A stretch of DNA of 64,000 bases, taken from assembly GCA_015056885.1 (NCBI GenBank), contig SVFL01000004.1, forward strand, positions 35,505 through 99,504, given 5' to 3'. The notes below the pieces were generated by a model, which made no database searches, was not told where the DNA came from, and was given only the letters and a program-made list of their open reading frames with translations. The position numbers and the translations under genes were made by a program. Of this stretch, positions 8,443-18,871 are shown one piece after another. The stretch comes from Lachnospiraceae bacterium. Lineage in GTDB: Bacteria; Bacillota; Clostridia; Lachnospirales; Lachnospiraceae. The stretch's first letter is position 1, and every line of letters begins with the position of its first letter.

Positions 8443-9501
8443 ATGATTAAGGTAGGAATTATCGGAGCAACCGGCTATGCCGGAGGAGAGTTGGTAAGAA
8501 TTCTGGCAAACCATAAGGATGCAGAAATTGTGTGGTATGGTTCCAGAAGTTACATAGATAAGAGATATTATGAAGTATATCAGAACATGTTCCAGATTGT
8601 GGAAGATGTGTGTAAGGATGACAATTTGCAGGAGCTTGCTGAGCAGGTGGATGTGATTTTCACTGCAACCCCTCAGGGTTATCTGGCAGGTATTCTCACT
8701 GAGGAGATTTTGCAGAAGGTAAAGATTGTGGATTTGTCTGCAGACTATCGTATTAAGGATGTTGCTACCTATGAGAAGTGGTATGGTATCGAGCACAAGT
8801 CCCCTCAGTTTATCGAGGAGGCGGTGTATGGTCTCTGCGAGATTAACCGTGGCAAGGTGGATGAGAAGACTCGTCTGATTGCGAACCCCGGATGCTACAC
8901 AACCTGTTCCATTCTTACCGCTTATCCTATGGTAAAGGAAGGTATGATTGATGTGGACACCCTGATTGTGGATGCCAAGTCCGGTACCTCCGGTGCGGGC
9001 AGAGGTGCTAAGGTGCCCAATCTGTTCTGTGAAGTAAATGAGAATATGAAAGCTTACGGTGTTGCAAGTCATCGCCACACTCCTGAGATTGAGGAGCAGC
9101 TTGGTTATGCAGGAGACTGTGATGTGACCATCAATTTCACTCCTCATCTGGTGCCTATGAACAGAGGTATTTTGGCGACAGAGTATGCGAAGCTTAAGAG
9201 AAAGCCCGACGGCACACTTCCTACTTATGAGGAAGTAAAGGCTGTTTACGATAAGTATTATGCAAACGAGAAGTTTGTCCGTGTGCTTGATAAGGGCGTA
9301 TGTCCTGAGACCAAGTGGGTTGAGGGCAGTAACTATGTAGATATTAATTTTGTGATTGACGAGCGTACCGAGCGCATTATTATGATGGGTGCCATCGATA
9401 ATCTGGTGAAGGGTGCAGCAGGCCAGGCGGTTCAGAACATGAATCTGCTCTTCGGACTTGATGAGTGGGAAGGTCTTGAACTGGTACCTTGTTTCCCTTA
9501 A
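8443..9501 (+). CDS. argC: N-acetyl-gamma-glutamyl-phosphate reductase
   Basis: MIKVGIIGATGYAGGELVRIL, active-site ANPGCYTT, SGTSGAGR; aggaga RBS; start chosen inside ORF 8416..9501. Confidence 0.95.
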   Translation: MIKVGIIGATGYAGGELVRILANHKDAEIVWYGSRSYIDKRYYEVYQNMFQIVEDVCKDDNLQELAEQVDVIFTATPQGYLAGILTEEILQKVKIVDLSADYRIKDVATYEKWYGIEHKSPQFIEEAVYGLCEINRGKVDEKTRLIANPGCYTTCSILTAYPMVKEGMIDVDTLIVDAKSGTSGAGRGAKVPNLFCEVNENMKAYGVASHRHTPEIEEQLGYAGDCDVTINFTPHLVPMNRGILATEYAKLKRKPDGTLPTYEEVKAVYDKYYANEKFVRVLDKGVCPETKWVEGSNYVDINFVIDERTERIIMMGAIDNLVKGAAGQAVQNMNLLFGLDEWEGLELVPCFP

Positions 9502-9539
9502 AAGTTACATAAGAAAGAGAAGAGGTTAAGAAATAGAAA

Positions 9540-10004
9540 ATGCAGGAAAAAAGTTTTACCATACGAGCAATGACCATAGAAGACTACGAGGGTTTGCGCG
9601 CCCTGTGGATGACCATCAAAGGGTTCGGTATCCGAAGCATTGATGACTCCAGAGAGGGTGTGGAAAAGTTTTTAAAGAGAAATCCCGGTATCAGCGTAGT
9701 TGCAATCGCTGAGGATGGCTCCGTGGTAGGCGGAATTCTCTGTGGCCATGATGGCCGAAGAGGTTGTCTGTACCATGTGTGTGTCCATGCAGATTACCGA
9801 AGAATGGGTATCGGCAAGGCCATGGTAGTGTACTGCATGAATGCTTTGAAGGCAGAGGAGATTAATAAGGTAAGCCTCATTGCATTTACGGTCAATGATG
9901 TGGGTAATGCGTTCTGGAACTGCATTGGCTGGACCAAGAGAGAAGATTTAAACTATTATGATTTCACTTTGAATGAAGCGAATATTACAGCATTTAACCA
10001 ATGA
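9540..10004 (+). CDS. GNAT family N-acetyltransferase
   Basis: HVCVHADYRRMGIGKAMV acetyl-CoA-binding motif. Confidence 0.85.
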   Translation: MQEKSFTIRAMTIEDYEGLRALWMTIKGFGIRSIDDSREGVEKFLKRNPGISVVAIAEDGSVVGGILCGHDGRRGCLYHVCVHADYRRMGIGKAMVVYCMNALKAEEINKVSLIAFTVNDVGNAFWNCIGWTKREDLNYYDFTLNEANITAFNQ

Positions 10005-10084
10005 TTATGTATTGGACAGTGCTTGGTAAAGCAGATTGATGTAATATAAAATCGAGTGTGATAAAGAAAAGGATGGTGTCTGTT

Positions 10085-11317
10085 ATGGCAAATATCAAAC
10101 AAATAGAAGGCGGCGTAACCGCAGCAAAAGGCTTTCAGGCAGCAGGTGTAGAGGCTGCCATCAAATATCAGAACCGCAAGGATATGGCACTGGTTTACAG
10201 TACTGTTCCCTGTAAGGTCGCAGGAACCTTTACCACCAATGTAGTGAAGGCTGCTCCCGTTCTTTGGGACAAAAAAGTAGTAGAGGAGTCAGCATTTGCC
10301 CAGGCAGTTGTGGTAAACTCCGGTGTGGCAAATGCATGTACCGGCAAGCAGGGGTTAGATACCTGTAAGGCAGAGGCAGAGTGCGCAGGTAAGCTTCTTG
10401 GTATTCCTGCAGATTCTGTGTTGGTTGCATCCACTGGTGTCATCGGCATGCAGCTTCCTGAGGACAGAATCTGTGCAGGTATTGAAAAATTAGTTGCAGC
10501 CAAGGCAGATACTTTGGAAGCAGGTCTGGATGCAGCGAAAGCAATTATGACCACTGACACTGTACACAAGCAGATTGCCCTTGAAGTAGAAATCGGTGGC
10601 AAGACCGTGACCATGGGCGGTATGTGTAAGGGTTCCGGCATGATTCATCCCAATATGTGTACTATGCTGGGCTTTGTGACAACAGATGCAAATATTTCCA
10701 AGGAACTTCTGCAGAAGGCAGTCAGTGCGGATGTGGTAGATTCCTTTAACATGATTAGCGTGGATGGCGATACCTCCACAAATGATACCCTGCTGGTAAT
10801 GGCAAATGGTTTGGCAGAGAATGCAGAGATTACCACTGAGGGTGAAGATTACGAGATTTTCTGTGCAGCATTGCATGAAATCACTTCCTATCTTGCCAAG
10901 AAGATGGCCGGTGACGGCGAGGGCGCAACCGCACTTTTTGAGACCAAGGTTGTGGGCGCAGACACCAAGGAGAATGCTCGCGTGCTTGCGAAATCCGTAA
11001 TCTGTTCTTCTTTGACCAAGGCAGCAATCTTCGGACATGACGCTAACTGGGGACGTATCCTCTGCGCACTGGGTTACTCCGGCGTACAGTTTGACCCCGA
11101 GAATGTAGATTTGTACTTCCAGAGCGCATCCGGCAAGATGCAGATTTTCGGTAACGGCGTAGCTTGCGATTACAGCGAGGAGGAGGCCACCAAAATCATC
11201 TCCGACCCCGAAGTTACCGCGCTGGTTGACATGCACATGGGCGATGCCGAGGCAACGGCATGGGGCTGTGATTTGAGCTATGACTATGTGAAGATTAATG
11301 CGGATTATCGGTCATAG
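10085..11317 (+). CDS. argJ: Bifunctional glutamate N-acetyltransferase / amino-acid acetyltransferase
   Basis: MANIKQIEGGVTAAKGFQAAGVEAAIK; KGSGMIHPNMCTMLGFVTTDA autoprocessing site; GHDANWGRI. Confidence 0.95.
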   Translation: MANIKQIEGGVTAAKGFQAAGVEAAIKYQNRKDMALVYSTVPCKVAGTFTTNVVKAAPVLWDKKVVEESAFAQAVVVNSGVANACTGKQGLDTCKAEAECAGKLLGIPADSVLVASTGVIGMQLPEDRICAGIEKLVAAKADTLEAGLDAAKAIMTTDTVHKQIALEVEIGGKTVTMGGMCKGSGMIHPNMCTMLGFVTTDANISKELLQKAVSADVVDSFNMISVDGDTSTNDTLLVMANGLAENAEITTEGEDYEIFCAALHEITSYLAKKMAGDGEGATALFETKVVGADTKENARVLAKSVICSSLTKAAIFGHDANWGRILCALGYSGVQFDPENVDLYFQSASGKMQIFGNGVACDYSEEEATKIISDPEVTALVDMHMGDAEATAWGCDLSYDYVKINADYRS

Positions 11318-11481
11318 TAGCGGTACTGAATTGTCAGGATGCTGTGTATATGGAAGCAATTATGCTGAACAGCAGAAATGTAACTTATGAAGGATAAAGT
11401 GCCACTGATTTTCAAAAAATCAGTGCTCTGTTGACTTGATAAAAATGATTTTGTATATACATAATACAATTTCATGTAGCA

Positions 11482-11651
11482 TTGGGCATATACGAAAAAA
11501 TTTATTCGCAAGACCCATAAAAACGAAAAAACGTACAGGTTTTAGATGATTAACTGTATATTTGGGCATATACATAAAAAATGCCTTTCCAGACCCGTAA
11601 ATCCAAGAAAATTTGGGTCCCACAAGGAAATTTTTCTTCATATGCCCAAGC
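11482..11651. repeat. Intergenic repeat: two direct ~80-bp copies plus one inverted partial copy
   Basis: ttgggcatatac at 11482 and 11562 and agaccc[ag]taa at 11511 and 11591 (both offset 80); inverted tcatatgcccaag at 11639-11651 with ttgggtccc internal. Confidence 0.7.
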
Positions 11652-11807
11652 GCCAACCCAACGGCCTGAACATAGACAAATATTTTTATAGCATAAAGAA
11701 ATAACTTATATTTTACCAAGAAACTAACTATATTGTGGCGGGTTTTGTAAGCCAGCCGGAACTGCGGCGTGACTCGCGAATCCCCCACCCAAGAAAGAGA
11801 GGAACCC

Positions 11808-12704
11808 ATGGAAAAAGATATGCAGCAACTTTTAAAGAAGGCCGAGGTACTTATCGAGGCCCTTCCTTATATTCAGAAATTTAACCGTAAGATCATTGTT
11901 GTAAAATACGGCGGAAGTGCTATGAGCAACGAAGAACTTCAGAAGAATGTAATCAAGGATGTAACCCTTTTGAAACTGGTAGGATTTAAACCCATCATTG
12001 TGCATGGCGGCGGTAAGGCTATCAGCAACTGGGTAGGCAAGGTTGGCAAGGAGGCTCAGTTTGTAAACGGCCTTCGTGTGACCGATGAAGAGACTATGGA
12101 AATTGCTGAGATGGTTCTGGGCAGAGTGAATAAGAGTCTGGTATCTATGGTACAGGAGCTTGGTGTTAAGGCGGTAGGTATCAGTGGTAAGGATGGTGGT
12201 CTTCTTAAGGTTGACAAGAAACTTTCCAATGGACAGGATATCGGTTTTGTGGGCGATGTGAAAAAGGTAGACGCCAAGATTCTGTATGACCTTTTGGAGA
12301 ATGATTTCCTGCCTATTGTTGCTCCTATTGGTATGGATGATAATTTTGATACTTATAATATTAATGCAGATGATGCAGCATGTGCCATTGCTAAGGCAGT
12401 GGGAGCAGACAAGTTGGTATTCCTGACAGATGTAGAGGGCTTGTATCGTGACTTCGAAGATAAGTCTTCCTTCATCTCCAGACTGACTGCTTCTGAGGCA
12501 GATGATTTGATTAACAGCGGTATTATCGGCGGTGGCATGCTTCCTAAGCTGAACAACTGTACTTCCGCTATTAAGAATGGTGTAAGCCGTGTACATATTC
12601 TGGATGGCAGAGTGCCCCACTGCCTGCTTCTGGAAATCTTTACCAAACAGGGTATCGGAACCGCTATCATTGCAGATGACGATGATTTGACCCTTTGTAA
12701 CTGA
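11808..12704 (+). CDS. argB: Acetylglutamate kinase
   Basis: [31 protein letters not shown]; start chosen at ATG 11808 with agagagga RBS. Confidence 0.95.
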   Translation: MEKDMQQLLKKAEVLIEALPYIQKFNRKIIVVKYGGSAMSNEELQKNVIKDVTLLKLVGFKPIIVHGGGKAISNWVGKVGKEAQFVNGLRVTDEETMEIAEMVLGRVNKSLVSMVQELGVKAVGISGKDGGLLKVDKKLSNGQDIGFVGDVKKVDAKILYDLLENDFLPIVAPIGMDDNFDTYNINADDAACAIAKAVGADKLVFLTDVEGLYRDFEDKSSFISRLTASEADDLINSGIIGGGMLPKLNNCTSAIKNGVSRVHILDGRVPHCLLLEIFTKQGIGTAIIADDDDLTLCN

Positions 12705-12748
12705 GCAGGTCGTAAGACCTGCGATGACAATCAAACGTAGTTTGATTG
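12705..12748 (+). repeat. Two adjacent perfect hairpins in the argB-argD gap
   Basis: gcaggtc-gtaa-gacctgc (12705-12722) and caatcaaac-gta-gtttgattg (12728-12748). Confidence 0.8.
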
Positions 12749-12774
12749 TACACACGTAAAAAGAGGAGAAACCT

Positions 12775-13968
12775 ATGAGCGAAACAATGAAAACATACAT
12801 TGACCAGGCCGAGAACGACCTGCTTCACACCTACAACCGGTATCAGGTAGTATTGGATAAGGGTGAAGGTGTGTACCTTTATGATATCAACGGCAAAAAG
12901 TATCTGGACTTTGTGGCAGGTATTGCCGTATTTGCTTTGGGATATCATTATCCCGGATATGATGAGGCTGTGAAAAATCAGGTAGATAAGCTGATTCACA
13001 CCTCCAATTATTACTATAATCTTCCTGCCATTGAGGCTGCGGAGCGTATCAAGAAGGCATCCGGCATGGATCGTGTATTTTTTACCAACTCCGGAGCAGA
13101 GGCAATGGAAGGTGCCATGAAAGCAGCTTTGAAGTATGCATGGCTGAAAACAGGGAAGAATGATCAGGAGATTATTGCTATGAATCATTCCTTCCACGGA
13201 AGGACGCTGGGTGCTTTGGCAGTAACCGGAACACCCAAGTATCGTGAGGCATTTTCCGCTGTGGGCGGCAATGTCAAGTTTGCTGAGTTGAATGATTTTG
13301 ACAGTGTACTTGCCTGTGTGACAGACAAGACCTGTGCTATCATCATGGAGCCTGTACAGGGTGAGGGTGGACTTCTTCCTGCTACAGAGGACTTCCTTAA
13401 GAAGGTTCGTGCGCTTTGTGATGAGAAGGATATTCTTCTTATTTTTGATGAGGTACAGTGCGGTATGGGACGTACCGGTTATATCTATGCATGGCAGCGT
13501 TATGGTGTAAAGCCTGATATCATGACCAGTGCAAAGGGACTTAGCTGTGGTGTTCCCATGGGAGCATTTATGATGACGGAGCGTGTGGCTCAGAGCTCTC
13601 TTACCAGCGGAGATCACGGTACTACCTACGGTGGTAATCCTTTGGCAGCAGCAGCTTGTGCCAAGGTGTTTGAGATCTTTGAGCAGGACAATATCGTGGA
13701 GCATGTTAAGCAGGTAGCTCCTTATCTTGAAAAGCGCCTGATGGAGCTTTATGAGAAATATGACTGCATTACCGGTCATCGTGGAGTTGGTCTGATGCAG
13801 GGACTTGTATTTGACCGTCCTGTGGGCGAAATTATCACCAAAGCTTTGGACAAGGGACTTTTGTTAATCAATGCAGGACCCAACATTATTCGTTTTGTTC
13901 CGCCCCTTATCATTACTGAGCAGAATATTGATGATATGATTGCTATTTTGGATACTTGTATTGAGTAA
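12775..13968 (+). CDS. argD: Acetylornithine aminotransferase
   Basis: Class III PLP aminotransferase: FTNSGAEAMEGAMKAALKYA, IIMEPVQGEGG, LLIFDEVQCGMGRTG, TSAKGLSCGVPMGA. Confidence 0.95.
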   Translation: MSETMKTYIDQAENDLLHTYNRYQVVLDKGEGVYLYDINGKKYLDFVAGIAVFALGYHYPGYDEAVKNQVDKLIHTSNYYYNLPAIEAAERIKKASGMDRVFFTNSGAEAMEGAMKAALKYAWLKTGKNDQEIIAMNHSFHGRTLGALAVTGTPKYREAFSAVGGNVKFAELNDFDSVLACVTDKTCAIIMEPVQGEGGLLPATEDFLKKVRALCDEKDILLIFDEVQCGMGRTGYIYAWQRYGVKPDIMTSAKGLSCGVPMGAFMMTERVAQSSLTSGDHGTTYGGNPLAAAACAKVFEIFEQDNIVEHVKQVAPYLEKRLMELYEKYDCITGHRGVGLMQGLVFDRPVGEIITKALDKGLLLINAGPNIIRFVPPLIITEQNIDDMIAILDTCIE

Positions 13969-13983
13969 GGAACAGGAGTTAAC

Positions 13984-15357
13984 ATGCATTTTAAAAAGAG
14001 ATTTTTATCTGTTGCCGCAGTAATTTTGTGTACTGCGGCAGCTGTTTACAGTAGCACTCTGCCTATGGGAAAGGCGGGAGAAACGGGTGACAGCCTGCGT
14101 GTGGGGAGCAATAAAGAGACCATCTATTTTTGGTATACAGATGATTCCATGACCAGCTTCATCAACAGTGCAACCGTGGAATTCGGACAGGATAAGGGCG
14201 TGAGAGTCATTCCCGTGCTGACCTCAGAAGGAGAATATCTGGAGGCCATTGGGCAGGCATCCCTACATGGACCGCAGATGCCGGATTTGTATCTTTTAAC
14301 CAATGATTCATTGGAGAAGGCTTATTTGGCAGGATTGGCAACAGAGACCGGAGATGAGGGAAGTATATGTAATACAGAAAACTTTCCCCAGGCAGCTCTT
14401 TCGGCTGTAAAATATCATGACAAAAATGTTGCCTATCCTCTGTATTTTGAGACCAGTGCATTAATATACAATGCATCCTACATGCAGCAGTGGCAGGAAC
14501 AGCAGGAGGCAAAACTTGCTGCGTCAGAGAGCGGAGAAGAAGTGGTGGATGGCGGAGAAGTGGTGGAAGGCGAGGAGACCAAGGATGTACTTGCCAGCGC
14601 TTCACTTGCCACGGTGGATGATATTCTCACGGTTGCAGATACCTTTGATGTACCGGAAGGTGTGGAAGGTATCATGAGGTGGGATGTATCGGATATTTTT
14701 TATAATTACTGGTTTGTGGGCAGTTACCTAAATGTGGGTGGCGAAGCCGGAGATGATGAGAGTAATATTGATATCAACAATGCGGAGACCATTCAGTGTC
14801 TGGAGGTTTATCAGGCATTGAATCAGTTCTTTTCCATGGAGGCAGATACGATTACTTATGATTCCGTGGTTCAGGAATTTGTTGACGGTAAAATCATGTT
14901 TACCGTGGCAACATCGGACATCATTAAGCGCTTGGAAACAGCCAAGGAAGACGGCAGCTTTGCCTTTGATTACGGAATTACCTCTGTGCCCAGAGTAAGT
15001 GCAGAGCTTGACAGTGCGGCACTTTCCGTAACCGGTGCGGTGGTAGTTAACGGCTATTCCGAGCATAAAAATCTTGCCAATGAATTTGCGGCATATCTGG
15101 TGACCGATTACGCAGACACTCTCTATGAGAAGACGGGCAAGCTTGCAGCATATAACTACACAGATACCGATAACGGCGGTGTGCAGATGTTCAAACAGGC
15201 TTATGCAGACAGTGTTTCTCTGCCGAAAATGATGGAAACCGGTAACTACTGGATTCAGCTGGAGGTGCTCTTCTCCAAGGTATGGAACGGCAGTGATGCG
15301 GCTACCTTGTTGGAGGAACTGGCTAATCAGATTTCCACACAAATTTCAGAAGAATAA
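13984..15357 (+). CDS. Secreted ABC-type sugar solute-binding protein
   Basis: N-terminal signal/TM; YFWYTDDSMTSFINSATVEFGQDKGVRVIPVL, PDLYLLTNDSLEKAYLAG, IMFTVATSDII extracellular binding-protein pattern. Confidence 0.7.
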   Translation: MHFKKRFLSVAAVILCTAAAVYSSTLPMGKAGETGDSLRVGSNKETIYFWYTDDSMTSFINSATVEFGQDKGVRVIPVLTSEGEYLEAIGQASLHGPQMPDLYLLTNDSLEKAYLAGLATETGDEGSICNTENFPQAALSAVKYHDKNVAYPLYFETSALIYNASYMQQWQEQQEAKLAASESGEEVVDGGEVVEGEETKDVLASASLATVDDILTVADTFDVPEGVEGIMRWDVSDIFYNYWFVGSYLNVGGEAGDDESNIDINNAETIQCLEVYQALNQFFSMEADTITYDSVVQEFVDGKIMFTVATSDIIKRLETAKEDGSFAFDYGITSVPRVSAELDSAALSVTGAVVVNGYSEHKNLANEFAAYLVTDYADTLYEKTGKLAAYNYTDTDNGGVQMFKQAYADSVSLPKMMETGNYWIQLEVLFSKVWNGSDAATLLEELANQISTQISEE

Positions 15358-15411
15358 CAAAACCAACCATAGGGCAAACTACTACGAGATAAATCGGAAG
15401 GAGTTTGACAT

Positions 15412-15843
15412 ATGGTTGGTTTTTTGATTGCATTATTATCAGGTGCATTGATGAGTATTCAGGGAGTTTTCAATACGCAGGTGACCAAGGCGTCCGGCAT
15501 CTGGGCGGCCAGTGCATTTGTACAGTTTACGGCTCTTATTGTCTGTATGGGAGCATGGCTGATAATGGAGAGAGGTTCCCTTATGCAGGTTTTTAGCGTG
15601 CAACCCAAGTATATGTTATTGGGAGGTGCAATCGGTGCTTTTATCACATATACAGTTATTCGCAGCATGGATATGCTTGGTCCTGCAAAGGCAGTGTTGT
15701 TAATTGTGGTGGCGCAGCTGCTTGTGGCGTATCTCATCGAATTGTTTGGATTGTTTGGCGCAGATAAACAGCCTTGGGAATGGCGGAAGGCCATTGGAAT
15801 GGCTGTTGCAATTGTGGGAATTATTATTTTTAAGTGGAAGTGA
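15412..15843 (+). CDS. DMT superfamily (DUF606/YdcZ-like) transporter
   Basis: 142 aa, ~5 TM; LIALLSGALMSIQGVFNTQVTKASGIWAASAFVQF. Confidence 0.8.
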   Translation: MVGFLIALLSGALMSIQGVFNTQVTKASGIWAASAFVQFTALIVCMGAWLIMERGSLMQVFSVQPKYMLLGGAIGAFITYTVIRSMDMLGPAKAVLLIVVAQLLVAYLIELFGLFGADKQPWEWRKAIGMAVAIVGIIIFKWK

Positions 15844-15961
15844 TTTAATTCTTAATATTTCTGAATTTATGGGGAAGTGCCTTGCAAATCCCGTATGATT
15901 ATTTTACAATAAATATTGTCAGCAAACGAAAGAAGATTACTTCCCGTTCGATAAAGGAGCG

Positions 15962-16612
15962 GTGAGTATGAAGAAAATAAAAAATAATACAAGACAGAAC
16001 GGCAAACAGGTTGCGGGCAGACATTTGAAATGGGCTGCCGGCGCTTTGTTGTGCGTTGTTCTGACAGGCTGTGGCAAAGCAGATAAAGCAATTCCCATTG
16101 AGTTGGGGACATCCATAGAGAAACAGGATAATCGGCAAGAGGGCGAAGCGGTTGGAGCGGTACCGGCAACGGAAGAAGTAACAACGCCTGAGGAAGTCTG
16201 CGTTTATGTGTGTGGAGCGGTGAATTCGCCGGGGGTAGTAAGTTTGCCCGGAGGCAGTCGGTACAATGACGCCTTGGAAGCAGCCGGCGGTTTTACGGAA
16301 GATGCTGCGAAAGAGGCTGTGAATCTGGCGAAATACATAAGCGACGGAGAGCAGATTTTTTTCCCGACGAAGGAGGAGGCGCAGATGATAGCCGAGTCTG
16401 CGCAAACGAAACAGTCCGGTCTTGTAAATATTAATACGGCGGCGGTTTCAAAATTGTGTGAGCTGCCGGGGATTGGTGAATCCAAGGCACAGGCCATTGT
16501 GGCATATCGGGAGCAAAACGGCGCTTTTCTCAAGACAGAAGATGTTATGAAGGTACCGGGGATTAAAGAGAGCGCATATAATCAGATGAGGGATTTGATT
16601 ACGGTTCAGTAA
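15962..16612 (+). CDS. comEA: ComEA-like DNA-binding lipoprotein (SLBB + helix-hairpin-helix)
   Basis: Lipobox LTGC; VCVYVCGAVNSPGVVSLPGGSRYNDALEAAGG; GLVNINTAAVSKLCELPGIGESKAQAIVAYREQNG. Confidence 0.9.
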   Translation: MSMKKIKNNTRQNGKQVAGRHLKWAAGALLCVVLTGCGKADKAIPIELGTSIEKQDNRQEGEAVGAVPATEEVTTPEEVCVYVCGAVNSPGVVSLPGGSRYNDALEAAGGFTEDAAKEAVNLAKYISDGEQIFFPTKEEAQMIAESAQTKQSGLVNINTAAVSKLCELPGIGESKAQAIVAYREQNGAFLKTEDVMKVPGIKESAYNQMRDLITVQ

Positions 16613-16643
16613 TTAAGTAATAAATATAAAGGATGAGGGTGAA

Positions 16644-17339
16644 ATGGCGGAGAAGAGAGTATTAGTTGTAGACGATGAGAAATTAATTGTAAAGGGTATC
16701 CGTTTTAGTCTGGAGCAGGATGATTATACGGTTGATTGTGCGTATGACGGTGAAGAGGCATTGGATTTCGCACGTAACAATCCGTATGATATTATTTTGT
16801 TGGATGTGATGCTTCCCAAGCTTACCGGCTTTGAGGTGTGTCAGCAGATTCGTGAGTTCTCTTCGGTTCCTATTATTATGCTTACTGCCAAAGGGGACGA
16901 TATGGATAAGATTCTGGGCCTTGAGTATGGCGCAGATGATTATATCACAAAACCTTTCAATATTTTGGAGGTAAAGGCACGTATTAAGGCAATTATGCGC
17001 CGCGTGGAGAGTAAGTCTCCCCAAAAGGAGAACAAGAGCTTTATTGAAAGTGGTGATATGAAGCTGGATTGTGAAGGAAGACGTTTGTACATTAACAATC
17101 GTGAAATCGGACTTACGGCCAAGGAGTTCGAAGTATTGGAACTTCTGATGAACAATCCCAACAAGGTTTATGGCAGAGAAGCTCTTTTGAAGCTGGTGTG
17201 GGGAGCAGATTATCCCGGAGATGTACGTACAGTGGATGTACATATCAGAAGACTTCGTGAGAAAATAGAGGCTAATCCCAGTGAGCCTAAATATGTACAC
17301 ACCAAGTGGGGCGTAGGCTATTATTTTTTGAATGAGTAG
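16644..17339 (+). CDS. OmpR/PhoB family response regulator
   Basis: VLVVDDEKLIVKGI...ILLDVMLPKLTGFEV...ITKPFN; winged helix LLKLVWGADYPGDVRTVDVHIRRLREKIE. Confidence 0.95.
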   Translation: MAEKRVLVVDDEKLIVKGIRFSLEQDDYTVDCAYDGEEALDFARNNPYDIILLDVMLPKLTGFEVCQQIREFSSVPIIMLTAKGDDMDKILGLEYGADDYITKPFNILEVKARIKAIMRRVESKSPQKENKSFIESGDMKLDCEGRRLYINNREIGLTAKEFEVLELLMNNPNKVYGREALLKLVWGADYPGDVRTVDVHIRRLREKIEANPSEPKYVHTKWGVGYYFLNE

Positions 17340-18835
17340 TGGGACAAGGAATGAAAAGGTTACAGGAATTGATTGAATGGATATGGCGGAAAATGCCGCT
17401 TAGGAGCCTGCGACTGAGAATTTTTCTGGTGGTTCTTTTGTTGGGAATGGTTCCCGGCTTTATCGTTGGTGCCAGTATCATACAAAACTACGAGGACCGG
17501 GCGGTGGAGCAGCGTGTTGCGACGGTGCAAAACCAGTTGATGATTGTTGCCAACCATTTGGTTTCCAATGATTATCTGGCAACCTATCGCTCGGATGAGC
17601 AGGTATATATTAACTCCCGAAATGTTATTAATGCGGAGCTTGAGATGATTGCCAATCTTTATGAAGGACGTGTAATGATTATCAACAGCAATTTCAAGGT
17701 TGTTGAGGATACTTATGGCATAAGTGAAGGCAAAATTATTATATCCGAGGAAGTTATTAAGTGTTTTCAGGGAGAAAACATCTCTCACTATGATCCGGAG
17801 CATGGATATATTGAGATGACCACTCCCATCATGGATACTACCGGTGAGAAAAGTGTGATTGAAGGCGTAATGCTGACCAGTATTTCAAACGGCAGTATCA
17901 TAACCATGATGGAGGTGCTCAACCGACGTGTTCTTCTGATTGAGACTTTGCTTGCTGTGGTTGTTTTTGTGTTAGCCATTGCATTGTCCGTATTTATGAC
18001 AAGACCTTTCAATCGAATTACACAGGCCATTCAGCGAATCAATTCCGGATACGGAGATGAAAGTATCTCTGTTCCGGACTATGTCGAGACGGTGCATATT
18101 GTGGACCAGTTTAACCAGCTCTTCCAGCGAATGAAGAGTCTGGATGAGTCCCGTCAGGAATTTGTTGCAAATGTGTCCCATGAATTAAAAACCCCCATGA
18201 CTTCCATAAAAGTTTTGGCAGATGCATTGCTTATGGAGCAGGATGCTCCAGCGGAGCTTTACAGAGAGTTTATGGGTGATATTGTATCGGAGATTGACAG
18301 AGAAAATCGTATTATTACAGATTTGCTTGCACTGGTAAAGATGGATAAGAAGGTGCAGGATTTGAATATTGCGGCAGTCAATATCAATGATATGGTGGAA
18401 TTGATTTTGAAGCGTTTGAGACCGATTGCCCGCAAAAAGGATGTTGAGGTTGTGTTTGAGAGCATGCGTCCTGTAGTTGCGGAAGTGGATGAGGTGAAAA
18501 TGACACTCATCATGACCAATCTGGTTGAGAACTCTATCAAATACAACAAAGATCACGGCTGGGTAAAGGTAGAGCTGGATGCGGATCATCAGTTTTTTAC
18601 TTTTAAGGTCAGTGACTCGGGAATTGGTATTCCGGAGGAGGCGCTGGTTCATATCTGTGAACGTTTTTATCGAGTGGATAAGTCACACTCAAGAGAGATT
18701 GGAGGTACCGGATTGGGCCTGGCGATTACCAAGAGTGCAGTGCTTCTTCACAGAGGAACCCTTACCGTAAACAGTGTGGAGGGCGAAGGCTCCAGTTTCC
18801 TTGTGAAGATTCCTCTGACTTTTATTGTGTCATAA
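17339..18835 (+). CDS. Sensor histidine kinase (HAMP, HisKA, HATPase_c); GTG at 17339 or ATG at 17351
   Basis: TRPFNRITQAIQRI HAMP; FVANVSHELKTPMTSIKVLADALL; NLVENSIKYNKDHG; GTGLGLAITK. Confidence 0.93.
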   Translation: MGQGMKRLQELIEWIWRKMPLRSLRLRIFLVVLLLGMVPGFIVGASIIQNYEDRAVEQRVATVQNQLMIVANHLVSNDYLATYRSDEQVYINSRNVINAELEMIANLYEGRVMIINSNFKVVEDTYGISEGKIIISEEVIKCFQGENISHYDPEHGYIEMTTPIMDTTGEKSVIEGVMLTSISNGSIITMMEVLNRRVLLIETLLAVVVFVLAIALSVFMTRPFNRITQAIQRINSGYGDESISVPDYVETVHIVDQFNQLFQRMKSLDESRQEFVANVSHELKTPMTSIKVLADALLMEQDAPAELYREFMGDIVSEIDRENRIITDLLALVKMDKKVQDLNIAAVNINDMVELILKRLRPIARKKDVEVVFESMRPVVAEVDEVKMTLIMTNLVENSIKYNKDHGWVKVELDADHQFFTFKVSDSGIGIPEEALVHICERFYRVDKSHSREIGGTGLGLAITKSAVLLHRGTLTVNSVEGEGSSFLVKIPLTFIVS

Positions 18836-18871
18836 TGCCGTGGGTGAGGATGGCCCCGGTGGGAGAGATAT

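Noticed and set aside
11420-11809. 129-aa minus ORF over the argJ-argB gap
   Set aside because: Composed of the repeat copies (MGLANKFFRICPM / YGSGKAFFMYMPK); no RBS, likely non-coding repeat.
11832-12800. 322-aa minus-strand ORF antisense to argB
   Set aside because: Shadow ORF of argB; no RBS or recognisable domain.
12667-13779. Long minus-strand ORF (370 aa) antisense to argD
   Set aside because: Antisense to a clearly functional argD; low-complexity His/Ile/Cys composition typical of shadow ORFs.
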